From Pilasporangium apinafurcum (taxonomy: Eukaryota; Oomycota; Peronosporomycetes; Pythiales; Pythiaceae): DNA of 64,000 bases. Where the stretch lies: positions 433,603-497,602 of the forward strand of contig BCKE01000020.1 in assembly GCA_001600495.1 (NCBI GenBank), read 5' to 3'. The notes beneath the pieces were generated by a model. It did not search any database and was not told where the DNA came from. It worked only from the letters and a program-made list of their open reading frames with translations. The position numbers were made by a program, and so were the translations under genes. Of this stretch, positions 31,172-41,958 are shown one piece after another; within the stretch, counting starts at the first letter, position 1, and each line of letters opens with the position of its first letter.

Positions 31172-31756
31172 TTAGTGATCATAGTCACCGATGTCGATGT
31201 TGGCGTTCGGGATGTTTACCAAAATGAGAATCGACGCGTGGCAGTAGATACGACGCCATGCTGTCTCAATTCGTTCGTTCCACTCGTCCCCAGATGTCTT
31301 GATCATGGCTTGAATGAGTGATTCACCCAGTGGATCAAAGTCTTCGGGCTTCACGCCGATCTTAAGGTGTACGAACGCGAGGCTCACGACTTTCTGCACC
31401 AAATCTCCTGACGAGAGCAGTGACTTCATGCCACTACTGATATGCACCAAGACGCGACTCTGAACCTGAACTGACGCCTGGAAGAGTGGCTTGAGCTGCG
31501 GTGCGGTCTCAAACAAATGCTCGTAAAAAGCGAGGTAGAGTCGACCGATGGGCGTGGCAGCGCCGCTCTTGTGGTGCGCGTCGGTGTGAATGTTCTCCTT
31601 GTAGACTTTCTCCCAGTGCGCGAATGCCACGAGTCGGTCTTCATTGTTGCATGGCTCGTCGTAGACAAAGTGTGGCAGGAAACGCTGGATAATGCGGCAG
31701 TACTGCTTGGAGAATTTGTGCTGTTCTTGGCCAAGTGCAGAGGAAACGCAGCCCAT
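31172..31756 (-). CDS. Globin-like protein with predicted N-myristoylated/palmitoylated N-terminus (copy 1)
   Basis: Intronless, 194 aa. The core fits a globin: FSKQYCRIIQRFLPHF (A helix), IGRLYLAFYEHLFETAPQLKPLF (B-C-D), SRVLVHISSGMKSLL (E helix), and LAFVHLKIGVKPEDFDPLGESLI, where the His in FVHLK is the expected haem-binding proximal F8 residue before the F-G turn. The N-terminus MGCVSS fits the glycine-2 myristoylation plus cysteine-3 palmitoylation signal, as in vertebrate globin X, so membrane attachment is predicted. The distal E7 position appears to be Gln. Membrane globins usually serve NO, redox or oxygen-sensing chemistry. It lies 648 bp downstream of, and on the same strand as, a paralogue. 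The first Met of a longer frame starting further upstream (31918) would hide the lipidation signal, so the ATG at 31756 is chosen. Confidence 0.82.
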   Translation of the reverse strand: MGCVSSALGQEQHKFSKQYCRIIQRFLPHFVYDEPCNNEDRLVAFAHWEKVYKENIHTDAHHKSGAATPIGRLYLAFYEHLFETAPQLKPLFQASVQVQSRVLVHISSGMKSLLSSGDLVQKVVSLAFVHLKIGVKPEDFDPLGESLIQAMIKTSGDEWNERIETAWRRIYCHASILILVNIPNANIDIGDYDH

Positions 31757-32404
31757 TCTGTGTGTTGTTGGCTTTGGCTTTGGTTTTGCTTGTTCGCTCT
31801 TAAGTAAGATAGGAAGTGAAAGACTGAAGTTGAAAAAATGGAATGACTGAAGCAGCTTCACTAGCAGCGAGTACCAGTCGTCGAGGCTGTGTTGAAGACG
31901 ATGATTGTGGTCAAGCAAAATGAATTTAGACCATTATGGAACAGATATGGAGGATGATCAGACTGATTGCTGTTCCATGACCAGTAGGTATCCAAATGAC
32001 CAGCTCAAAAATAGACGACATAGTATCTACATTATGTGTTCGTATTGGGGTTTGGGAGAAACGAACGAAGACGATGAGTGTTCAGACATCATACTTGTGA
32101 TAACACAACACATATCACTTGTCTCACTGGCACGATCTGTCGCTAATATATGTAGTATTTTTTCTATCGTGATGGAGAATCTTATCAAAGTATAAAAATC
32201 TTGCAGATGCGGGTATCATTTCTGTCCAGTGATTGGCATATGATGCTGTGTTGTGCCAAGTTTGTTGCTTGTGCAGTATTATAAGCTTAAATTCTCAGCT
32301 CCTTAATGCGATGCTCCTAACTATGTGGATTTCTCCGAATTGAATAATATTTCCTTGGAACTATGCATTCTTTTAAAGAGATCGCTCATTATTCGACTGT
32401 TGGA
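31757..32404. other. Spacer between tandem globin genes
   Basis: 648 bp containing the promoter of globin copy 1 (adjacent to 31756) and the 3' end of copy 2. Plus-strand frames at 31905-32195 and 32325-32582 lack protein-family features and the second is a shadow of the globin coding end. No other gene is seen. Confidence 0.35.
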
Positions 32405-33037
32405 TCAGTTAGCTTTTTGTCGCTGCTTCGCTTTAAGCTCCGATTTTTTCTTTGTTGCTACTAGCAACACCACACTGCAGTGCGTGAATAGCCTTCGCCA
32501 TGCGTCTTCCACTATTGGTGTCCAAAGACTCCCCGAGCATTCTTTCATAGCAAACATCAGGGCATTGCCGAATGCATTATAATGCTCCATTTTCACGCCA
32601 ACCTGCATGTGCGTGCAAATTAGCGGCTCCATTTTCTCAGCGACAACGTCACCGAGAAGCATTGAGCGCATACCAGCGCTGATATGCACCAATACCTTGC
32701 TCTTCACGTGCGTGGATGATCGGAAAACGTCTTTGAGCTCGGGGGAATGCTGCTCGAGATACGAATAGAACGTGTGGTAGAGCTGTGTGATTCGAGAGAC
32801 ACCAATTGGATCGCAGTGAGAGCTATCATTGCTGGTTGTCTTGGGTCGTTCCTTAAATGCCTCGACCCAATGCTTGCTCGCGATAATGCGATGTTGCTCG
32901 GTCGAAGCTTCATAGTATCGGAAGTTGCACAGGTATTTGTCAATCATCTGAATGTACTCCTTTGAGAAAGTTTTCGATCCAGTCTTATCTGAAGCAATGG
33001 AGACGACATTGGACGTCATGGAGCACACACCACCCAT
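32405..33037 (-). CDS. Globin-like protein with predicted N-myristoylated N-terminus (copy 2)
   Basis: Intronless, 210 aa, and clearly a paralogue of the neighbouring globin. Shared blocks are FSKEYIQMIDKYLCNF versus FSKQYCRIIQRFLPHF, SKVLVHISAGMRSML versus SRVLVHISSGMKSLL, CTHMQVGVKMEHYNAFGNALM versus FVHLKIGVKPEDFDPLGESLI, and EDAWRRLFTHCSVVLLV versus ETAWRRIYCHASILILV. The proximal F8 His (CTHMQ) is kept. The N-terminus MGGVCS keeps Gly2 for myristoylation, with Cys5 available for palmitoylation. The distal E7 position appears to be Lys rather than Gln, which would alter ligand binding; this depends on a manual alignment. A basic tail KKKSELKAKQRQK is unique to this copy. Confidence 0.82.
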   Translation of the reverse strand: MGGVCSMTSNVVSIASDKTGSKTFSKEYIQMIDKYLCNFRYYEASTEQHRIIASKHWVEAFKERPKTTSNDSSHCDPIGVSRITQLYHTFYSYLEQHSPELKDVFRSSTHVKSKVLVHISAGMRSMLLGDVVAEKMEPLICTHMQVGVKMEHYNAFGNALMFAMKECSGSLWTPIVEDAWRRLFTHCSVVLLVATKKKSELKAKQRQKAN

Positions 33038-33569
33038 GGCTACTTTTGCAAACTAGAAGTTGAGCAACCCTCACCACACCCCACTGGCAAAGGTAAATGG
33101 AGCCAAGTCAGTGTCAATGATGGTGAAACTCAGGAAGAAGTTCTAGCTGCAGTCCACTTGTCACTGTTCGGGTCGCACTGAATCGTCACGGTGGGCAAAT
33201 CAGCGAAATCGTCTTTGTTCTTTTGCCCAATGTAATAATTTAACCCATGCGCATCTTATCATAGAAGAAAAGGAATCTTGTCCAGTGAAGAATGATCACG
33301 AATTATCACATCTAGCTAACAAAAATAGGCTTTGCCAAAATGGATACATTTTGCACGAAAGGTCATGATGTGGTCAACACCAATTAATGTTTTTTACACT
33401 AAATGTATAATACCGGTATATTATCGGTATGGTTGTCGCCCTCTCCATTCAAATCACACAACTAGCAGGAAGCGGCACAATAGCCGAGGAGCTCCATCGA
33501 CGCTGTCGATCGAATCGTTTTTTCTGCGCGTACATATAAGCACCACAGGAGCGCATAGGTTTACATAGT
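33038..33569. promoter_or_regulatory. Divergent intergenic region (globin 2 / UTP13)
   Basis: 532 bp between divergent genes. It contains a perfect 10-bp palindrome ATACCGGTAT at 33410-33419, followed directly by a partial repeat (TTATCGGTAT, 33421-33430). No coding potential is apparent. Both promoters should lie here. Confidence 0.4.
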
Positions 33570-36566
33570 ATGGAGAACACCGGTAGCTATTCTTCACGTT
33601 CGGGTCTTTCGAAAAGCTGGAAAACCGTGAAGACTCACTCGGGTGTCTACACCGGCGGCAAAGTCGACATCTTCCACCACAATAACCAGTCGTTCATCGC
33701 GTGTTTGCTACACGATGACGTCGCGATCTTGGATGCTAACACGGGTGAATTGAAGCGCACGCTGCAGCAGGATGTTGAAGATGTACGTGTGTATGCAAGC
33801 GTTGGATACAAAAGTATCAGAAGATAAAAAACGGATTGTGTATTCTTCACGTGTAGGAGGAGCAAAAGGAATCGTTTGTGGTGTTTGCCGTGCGTCCAGG
33901 ACACAATCAACTCGTCACTGCCGGACGCAACTTATTGTTGCGACTGTGGGATCTCGACACGTTTACTTGCTTGCGAACAATTAAGGTTAGTGCAACATCG
34001 CGTAGTCATTGATATGCATGTTTCGGTGATAATGGATATCACTCATTATGTAAACTAGGCACATGAGACGCCCGTGTTGGCGATGGATTTCGATCCATCG
34101 GGGACACTTATAGCGACTGGTGGCAGTGATCGTACAGTCAAAGTATTTGACATCGATAAAGGGTATTGCACACACAACTTTCGTGGCCACGGTGGGATCG
34201 TGACGCTCGTGAAGTTCCATCCTGATCCAAAGCGCTTGCAATTAGTGTCGTGCAGTGACGATTCCACAGGTATGTACAGTCAGCTGTTTATAAATGCTGA
34301 TTGTATAAGCTGGCCAAAGTGTAAAAATTGTAAATGCGTTTTTGTAGTGCGTGTATGGGATCTGTACACGCAAAAGGAAGTCGCCTGCATTCGTGATCAC
34401 ATGAGTCCAGCCACTTGTGTGAGCTTCTCGACCGATGGCTACACGATGCTCACATCCGGCCGTGATAAAGTCGTCAATTTTTGGAACTTGCGAGATAATG
34501 TGCTCAGCAAAACAGTGCTTACGCATGAAGCAATTGAAGGACTGCAAGTCTTACCATCTGATTTCAAATGCATTACTAAGAGCAAGAAAAGTGGCACGAA
34601 ACTAGATGAAAAATTGATTTATTTCGTTACGGCTGGTGAACATGGCACATTGCGGCTCTGGGGAAGCTCTACTGCCACCTGTGACACACTCTTCACGCAA
34701 AAAGCGGAATCTGATTCACTCAAGTACACTGCATTGCTCATTGACACAAAGAGTAAGGTGATTATATCATACAATGGAAGATTATGTATGTGTGCTCATA
34801 TTGTATTATGCATTTGTAATTTTGTAGAGAAAGAACTTATGGCTGTGTCTTCGGAGCAAAACTTCCTCGTGTTTAACGAGAGTTTGGCTCGCACTACACA
34901 GATCATTGGCTACAACGATGACATTCTCAACCTTAAGTACATCCCCAATGCACAGGGTACACCGTCAAATGAAATCGCTGTTGCTACCAATAGTGAGCAA
35001 ATCCGGTTGCTCAACCGAGAGACGCTGTCGTGTGAATTGCTTTCGGGTCATTCTGATATTGTTATGGCGCTCGCAGTCTCTCCTGATGGAAAATGGCTTG
35101 TCAGTGCCTCGAAAGATCGATCCGCCAGACTGTGGGACATTCAAGCGCGCAAATGCATCGCGACATGCACTGGTCACACTGAAGTACTGGGGGCTATCGC
35201 GATTTCACAAAAATTACCAAATTTTTCGATGGGAACAGCGTTTTTCGTGACAGGCAGTGCCGACAAGACGCTCAAGATGTGGAGTCTCAAACCTCTCGCG
35301 CCTGTGTACAACTCGGCAAAAAATCCGGCGGCATTAGAGATTAAAAGTTTGTCGACACTGGGTGCTGTGAAGGCCCATGAAAAGGACGTGAACGCGCTCG
35401 CAGTTTCCCCAAACGACCGGTTCATCGCGAGTGCGTCACAGGACAAACTGATCAAAGTATGGCATGCGCAAGCGAACGGAAACACCAAAGTTTTGACACT
35501 GGCTGGAGTGTGTCGTGGCCACAAGCGCGGCGTGTGGGCGGTCGAATTTTCGCCTGTGGACCAGTGTTTGGCGTCAGCGAGTGGTGACAAGACTGTGAAA
35601 GTGTGGTCTGCCAAGGATTTCACGTGCCTGAAAACGTTTGAGGGCCATACGGCGTCGGTATTGAACGTGCAGTTTGCCTGTGCAGGTATGCAACTCATGT
35701 CGGCGGGTGCCGATGGTCTCGTGAAGCTTTGGACCATCAAGAGCAACGAGTGCGAGGCGACATTGGACAACCACGTTGACAAGATTTGGGCATTGGCGGT
35801 CGCAAAAGATAGCTCGGAGATGATCAGCGGTGGTGCCGATTCGACCATCAACCTTTGGCGTGATTTCACGGAAGAAGAAGAACAGAACTTGCAGCTTGAA
35901 AAAGAGAACAAGCTGCTGAAGGAGCAGGAACTCTTTAATTGTCTCCGAAATGATCAGTTGCTGGAGGCCGTACAGATCGCATTTGAATTGGGTCATCCGA
36001 ACCGATTGCTGCAGATTCTGAGAGATTTACTAGAGGGTCCTCGCCACAGAGACCAACCAGTGCTGCAAGGCAACAAAGCAGTCGATCCAGATGCGTTTGA
36101 ACCAGAAGAAATATTTGTGCAGGTCGTGACAAGTCTAACAGACGACCAGCTGAAGACGCTGTTCGAATGGATCAAAGAATGGAACACTAACGCCAAACAC
36201 AGCGCCATCACACAGGTGTTGCTGTCGACCATCCTACGCGAATTACCACCGAGCAAACTCAAGGCGATCGACAATATGGGTAAAACACTCGAGGCGCTAA
36301 TCGCTTACAGTGACCGACACTTTCAGCGCATCGATCGCATGCTACAAAAGTCGTATCTCGTAGATTTCAGCGTCGTCTCGATGAAGAACATGCTGCCATT
36401 GGCTGGAGATGAAACAATGAAGCAGAACCCAGTTTCAGATGATGAGAGTAGTAGTGATGCAGAAGATGAGGAGCAGAAACCATCTGAACGATCTTCACCA
36501 GCAAAGCGACGGGCTACCACCGGACGGAAGCAAGCCGCCACTGCGGTCAAGAAGCTGCGCGTGTAG
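33570..36566 (+). CDS. TBL3: U3 snoRNP WD40 protein UTP13/TBL3
   Basis: Small-subunit processome component with two WD40 propellers and the Utp13 C-terminal domain. Exon 1 (33570-33783) starts MENTGSYSSRSGLSKSWKTV and is followed by exons with VFAVRPGHNQLVTAG, DFDPSGTLIATGGSDRTVKVFDID, RVWDLYTQKEV and many further GH/WD units up to ISGGADSTINLWRDF. The C-terminal domain (NCLRNDQLLEAVQIAFELGHPNRLLQILRDLL to LRELPPSKLKAI) is the family-specific helical block. An acidic/basic tail (DDESSSDAEDEEQ, KRRATTGRK) follows. UTP13 sits in the UTP-B subcomplex that binds the 5' ETS of pre-18S rRNA in the nucleolus. Two introns (34270-34347, 34753-34827) are multiples of three with no stop. Confidence 0.94.
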
Positions 36567-36601
36567 ATATGATAGACGATGACGAATGATAATTAGAAAA
36601 C

Positions 36602-37638
36602 TTACTTTTTGTGCTTCTTCTTCTCTTTTCGCTTTCCAGCTGGAGCAGCAGTCTTTTGAAAGTTCTCGTTTTCGCTTTCTTCCGTTTGCTGGCGGTTATA
36701 GATCTTCATGGTTGTGAGAAATAACTCCTCTACTCCAAATTGACGACAAGCAGCGGCAAGTGCCGTCATGCCGTTCTCTGGGAACTCCTGAAAGCCTTGA
36801 GGCAGCTTTCGCATCGCATCAACTGTGCCTTGCGTATCTTGCTCGATCTGTTCGCCTCGTACGACCATCTGCTTCCATCGAAGATGTTGAAGTCTACGCA
36901 CATACTCTTTGACACACTCTTCAGCGCCTTCAACGATGACAATCCCCGGCCAGCCGATCTTACTGAATCCGCCTAACTGTAGCTCTAGTGCCCACTCCAT
37001 CACAACACGACGCTTGTTTGATGCGATAATGTGGTGGAAATAGATTGCTCGTCGGCCCAATACTGGAGGAGACAGTGATGACTCTTGCAGTTTGAGTTCA
37101 TTAAGTTGCATGTCACCCATTGATTGATATAATGAAGTTGAATCAGCATCTTGGTGCTTCTGATCTAAATCCTGCGCGTCTATCAGGATGTCGAGCATTT
37201 TCTGATACAACTGCAGCACCACGACCTCGCCGTTCGCTCCTGTGGCGATACACAACAATGCTGTGTGTAAATGTTCCATTGTTTCTCTTGAGAGAAATGG
37301 ACAGCGCACAGTAAATTCAACATTACTAGCCGCTGGATAATCCGCTGGATATGTTATTTCTAGCGCAGGCACCTCTCGTCCAAAGCGCAGATCCTATATA
37401 TTGCACTGCATACTGGTTATCCATAAGCACCTTTAGACGATAGATGTAATGTTGCTGCCACCTTGAATTTGAGGGTGTAGTGTAGCCGTGTGGACGGCAA
37501 TAACGTATCGTCTGCATATGGGTTAGATAGATAGGCATCATACGCTTCTTTGACTGAATGATCATACTCCAGTTCGTCCGGATTAGGGAACATACTGAGC
37601 ATACAGTCCAGCTCATCCACTTGCTCTTGGATCGTCAT
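36602..37638 (-). CDS. RWDD2B: RWD domain-containing protein 2-like (RWDD2A/B)
   Basis: Two exons encode about 320 aa. Exon 1 begins MTIQEQVDELDCMLSMFPNPDEL, the first helix of an RWD domain. A 68-nt intron, whose donor follows LHYTLKFK, joins to DLRFGREVPALEITYPADYPAA, the Y-P-x-x-Y-P strand/loop motif of RWD. The C-terminal half contains GRRAIYFHHIIASNKRRVVMEWALELQLGGFSKIGWPG (motif read in parts), which is the DUF1115-type domain of RWDD2 proteins, and ends in a basic GKRKEKKKHKK tail. The cellular role of RWDD2 is poorly defined; RWD domains typically mediate protein contacts. Stops of this gene and UTP13 are only 35 bp apart, tail to tail. Confidence 0.85.
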
Positions 37639-37762
37639 TTTGATATTCGTGATGGAAGGAACTATGATGGGGCTATTATTTGTGAGGATACGGTCCCTAC
37701 TTTCCCTATTGCAACATATCTATAAAAGGGATCATGTACCGTGAGACAGGAGACGATGGATG

Positions 37763-40226
37763 TCAAACAGCAATGGCTGGGTGAGATGGTCGCGTGAAGA
37801 GTTGCGTGATCTGCTCGAAGGACAGACCCGTAGTCTCTGGTACCTGACACACACATGTGATGCATCAATGTCTTTTTACTTGTTGTGATATATTCACTTA
37901 GCAGTAATATACATACCTTTTTGTAGACAAATAGTAAGGAAAGAGCTGTCAACGCTGCGTAAAAGAGGAATGTATTCCCCGCTCCTGAAAGTCAAGAGAA
38001 CCCAGAGTTGATACACAATGTATACCAAACAAATAGCATTTGCATTTTCGTACCGAAAATCTCGCAAGTAGTGAGCAACGTTTGGTTCACTAGCGCACTT
38101 CCGAGCCAAAACATGGCAAATGTGAGTCCCATGCCCAGCGAACGGAACTCGTCTGGTAGAATTTCGGAGCACACAACCCACATCAACGGTGCCCAGCTGA
38201 GGTTCCATGCGTAGATGAACATGTACATGTTCCACACACCAATAGCGGATAAGTCGATGTTATTTGATGCATCAATATACCAGAAGCACAGTGCAAACAC
38301 GAAATGACTTGTGAGCATCAACGCAGAGCCGACTAAAAGCAGCGGTCGGCGGCCAACTTTATCGATGATCATCACAGCAGTGCACACCCCGCTAAGCTTG
38401 GCAATGCCAACCCCGATCTCTTTTGCGAGTGGAGCAGGTGCAACTGTTGAGGTTCCAGTGTGCAATTCTTCCAGAATATATGACGAGTAGTAGAGCAAAG
38501 CGTTTGCTGCAGTCAAGATATGAGCCCCAGCGACCGAGATGCTGAGGAGAACTCGTCTGCACATCAATAACGGAAGGAAATCAAAAGAATTACAGCCATA
38601 TTGTACACCGAGAGATTGATGCCAGAGAAATATGCATACTTTCGTCCAATTCTGTCGTGCGCAAGGTCTTTGAGAACGCCACAAACGCTCTGGTTTAGTG
38701 TCTATACAAACCAACAGAACGCATCATTGTGTTAGTTTGATGGAGCTGAGCTAATACGCGCACGAAATCATGGTCGTACTCCGATATCGGTATGGTCTTT
38801 TAGGTTCGGCTCGTCAACGTTCGCGTTGTGAAAGAGTCGTCTCCGCACAGTACTCGCTTCTTGCGTCCGATTTTTCTAGGATCAAAGTAAGTGTTCTTCA
38901 TCAACGTTTGCTATTCTCCCAAAAGCAAGGTAAGCGCTGCTTAGCAACTTACCGCCAGCAGCCATCGTGGAGATTCTGGGAGGAACGGCATCCCAATCTA
39001 GTCAACACACATAAGCAACATATTGCACAATAACCATTCTGTACTGCCGTCGCGTGCGTAATAGAAGCAGCGTACCAACTGAACAATCGGTGGAAGCAAC
39101 GTCATCGCCAGCATCTTCCGCCAGCCATTCTATAACAAATCATCGTATCGAACTGTTTAGCCTCGGATAAACAGAATTAGAAGATCAACAATGCTAGTGC
39201 AGATACTTCTGATTCCTGAAAGCACCCGCTGACAATGACAGACACGAGGCAGCCAAAACACACCATGACCTGCAGAACATAATCCGCAGGGAATAATATC
39301 CCCCTTTAATGATGCAAGCTGAGCCACATAATCATTATTTGTAGCGCACATTACTTCATTAATCGTGACAAGCGTGCCACGGCGTTCAGGTTGAGCAATT
39401 TCAGCGACATAGACGGAGACACACGGCCCACTGCTGCCCACCCCCAATCCAGCCAAGAAACGTCCGAGCAGCATCACGAAAATCGACTCAGAAAAAGTCA
39501 TGAATAGCGAGCCCAGCAGGAAGAACATTGCCGTCACCATATTGGCTGGTCTTCGACCGATCCTGCACATAGCCAACGTGAGCGATAGAGTTGGTCCAAT
39601 TCATAAACCGATAGAATAGAAGAGTTATCACATTTCACTCACCAATCAGCACCAGCACCACCAACTAGTGAACCAAACACGGCGCCAACCATCAGTATAC
39701 TCACCACGCTCTGGGCAGTGTTAGTGGAAAGATCAAACTCCTAGATGACCACACATTTTATTTTCTCAGCCACAAAAAATCTATATGTGGTCAAACAAAA
39801 ATCTGCGCATACTTGTTGGATGAGTGGTAGTGCGATGACCATGACACAGAGATCGTAGCCAAAGAGGAAACCAGAGAGTGCACTGAGCACACAAATCCAT
39901 GCCTGTACACCACAGATAGGGTCTCCATCCTTTCTCTTGTTTCTCTGTGTATGTAACGTCTTTCTTTTTTCTTCACCATTCTCTGACTGTCTACCAATGT
40001 TACTGAGTGCGTTGCCTACGTGAAGAGGCTGTTGCACATCCTCGCTCTTGATCTCGGTGTTACTGGATGCAGACGATTCGATCGTATCCTCACTCATGTT
40101 GTGCATACGCTCCTCCTGAATTTCGTCGCCATCTTTCGGCGTGGATGAGCTCACAATGGCGTATGTTGGTGCATTTGCTGGTTGTTTCTGCTGCACCATC
40201 AGCGCTCCTGTGCGCAGGGGAAGCAT
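37763..40226 (-). CDS. Sugar transporter of the major facilitator superfamily
   Basis: About eight exons encode a twelve-helix transporter. After a long polar N-terminal extension of roughly 110 residues (MLPLRTGALMVQQK and Ser/Glu-rich sequence), helix 1 is CVLSALSGFLFGYDLCVM. Then come EFDLSTNTAQSVVSILMVGA, IGRRPANMVTAMFFLLGS, GRFLAGLGVGSSGPCVSVYVAEIAQPERRGTLV, GWRKMLAMTLLPPI, PESPRWLL, IDKVGRRPLLLVGSALML and the terminal PETTGLSFEQI. GRRP, PESPRW and PETTG are the standard sugar-porter signatures. The substrate is probably a hexose or myo-inositol, symported with protons; this cannot be fixed from the motifs. Exon borders between 38.5 and 39.2 kb are approximate. The stop is TGA at 37763-37765. 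Confidence 0.86.
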
Positions 40227-40508
40227 CTAGTTCTTGCTCGAGAGTCTCAGCAATGAGCAACTCTGATTATGTAAGTGCCGAATCTTTACAAGATAAGTTT
40301 TCATAATTTTATCCAATAATATCACTCTATCCATGGTATATTAACCAATATTATAGCGTGATTCCGCAATGATCAAGTTGATGCCATAGAATGCCGTTAC
40401 TCTGTCTGCTTTGTCTCCACGCACACTTCAGTTTTCGGTGCTAAGACTAGAACTTCATCATAATGGCTCAGTCCTTGCTCATTAATCCTCTATCTTCTCA
40501 GTTAGCTC

Positions 40509-41685
40509 CTATTCACGGAACATACGAAACCGGTTTGGTGATGGTCGATGTAAAGGCGTCCACAATCGGCCATCACCTGCTGCTTTAACTCGCATCCTTA
40601 CACTCATTCGCTTCTTTAAAGACAATGACGTTGTGGAGGTTGTCATTGGTGCTATCATCTTTTCACGACTGGCCACCTTAATCTTTCGTTGTATATTCTC
40701 TGCAATAGTGACAGCCGCTTCGCTCTCGCTTGCCACTGTGTAAAACTTGGCATTTCTTTCGATGTTGGTGGACGACTGTACTGGTTGTTGATCTTCTATT
40801 TCGACTTGAGATCGAGCAATGGCTTCAAATGGATACTAAAGTGGTACAAACATCAAAACATCAATCAGCTTAAAACGCGCTAAACTGTGACTTCGAATGT
40901 GCTTACTGTCTATACCTTGGTGCGGTTGACGATGAATACATAGGTGATGCACAGATCCGGTTCAAATTTTTTGGCATGTGGGTCGGTCGTGCGATGGTGA
41001 TAGCCTGGAAAGAGCCGAATATTAAACTTTCGTCGTTCTTTGAGCACAAATCCTGCAATTTTTGCTTGATCTTCAATCAACCAATTTGAATATGGCGGTT
41101 TGGTCTTCAATGTCACGTGAACTTCGCCTGCTTTGACCACTTTACTGCGCGCACTCTCAAAGAAATCATGTAGCAATGCTCGGTTGATGTGCACACGTTG
41201 CTGACCACTGTGTGGGAAATTGAAGATGATGTACTGGAAGAAACGCGGAATCGCCACTTTCCCATTGCTCGTAGTGCGAGGCATAGCGTCTAGGTTTGTG
41301 GCGTCAATGTCATGCAATACCTGCCCTTGTGCAGCTCGAATCGCTGTGATGCATTGCTGTGCATTCGAGTATTTCTTTTTCACGGTCGACTCAGAGTCAT
41401 AAGACGTCGCAAAAATTCCTTTGCCGGTACCGCGATGCTTGACGAGTCCAAGCGAGAACGTAAAGTCTGATTGATAACATGCACATCAAGTGAAATGCAT
41501 CAATATCTGTCAAAGAAAACTATGGAACCTATCGCAATGTGGGTTGTTATACCTCCATCTCCAAGCACTAGGATTTCGTCGCGCGGTGTATACAGTTGCA
41601 CTGCTGTCTTCACCTGTTCGTTGCGGCTCCGTTTGTTGCTTTTTGCAGCGCGAAGCGTTGTCGGCAACTTGCGCTTCGGTGCCAT
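40509..41685 (-). CDS. BMT5: BMT5-type 25S/28S rRNA (uridine-N3) methyltransferase (DUF2431)
   Basis: Three exons encode about 335 aa. Exon 1 (MAPKRKLPTTLRAAKSNKRSRNE, a nucleolar-type basic start) ends in LVLGDG. Splicing to the next exon restores LGDGDFTFSLGLVKH, the G-D-G-x-F-S/T-F-S SAM-binding signature of the family. Next come FATSYDSEST, DIDATNLD and FQYIIFNFPHSGQQRVHINRALLHDFF, where NFPH is the conserved motif IV. HVTLKTKPPYSNWLIED and FPGYHHRTTDPHAKKFE complete the DUF2431 core. A last exon adds a polar tail ending NRFRMFRE. Yeast Bmt5 methylates U2634 of 25S rRNA; by analogy this acts on the large subunit rRNA in the nucleolus. Confidence 0.87.
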
Positions 41686-41958
41686 TTACTTGGTGTCCTT
41701 GTTGGCAAATTCCTGTTGCCAATCAAATAGTCCAAATACCCTATCTTGGCTATGTATTGGATAATATACCCAGTTTCGTTACAGCAGGAAATGACTTTCA
41801 AAACGGAACTGAAGCTGTAACTCATTATGAACAAGGAAATCTGCATAGTGTGCTCTCGCTTTTCTTCATATTGCTCGCTATCTAGTCGTATATCAATGAT
41901 ATAGGATACATTCGATGATCTTTGCTCGTTGAAATCTTGCTTTAGTAATGCCAGTTAG

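Noticed and set aside
31905-32195. 96-codon plus-strand frame between the globins
   Set aside because: No recognisable motif, no good splice partners, overlaps the expected globin promoter.
35174-35911. 245-codon minus-strand open frame
   Set aside because: Lies wholly antisense to the WD40 exon of UTP13; its translation has no domain features and reflects codon bias of the real gene.
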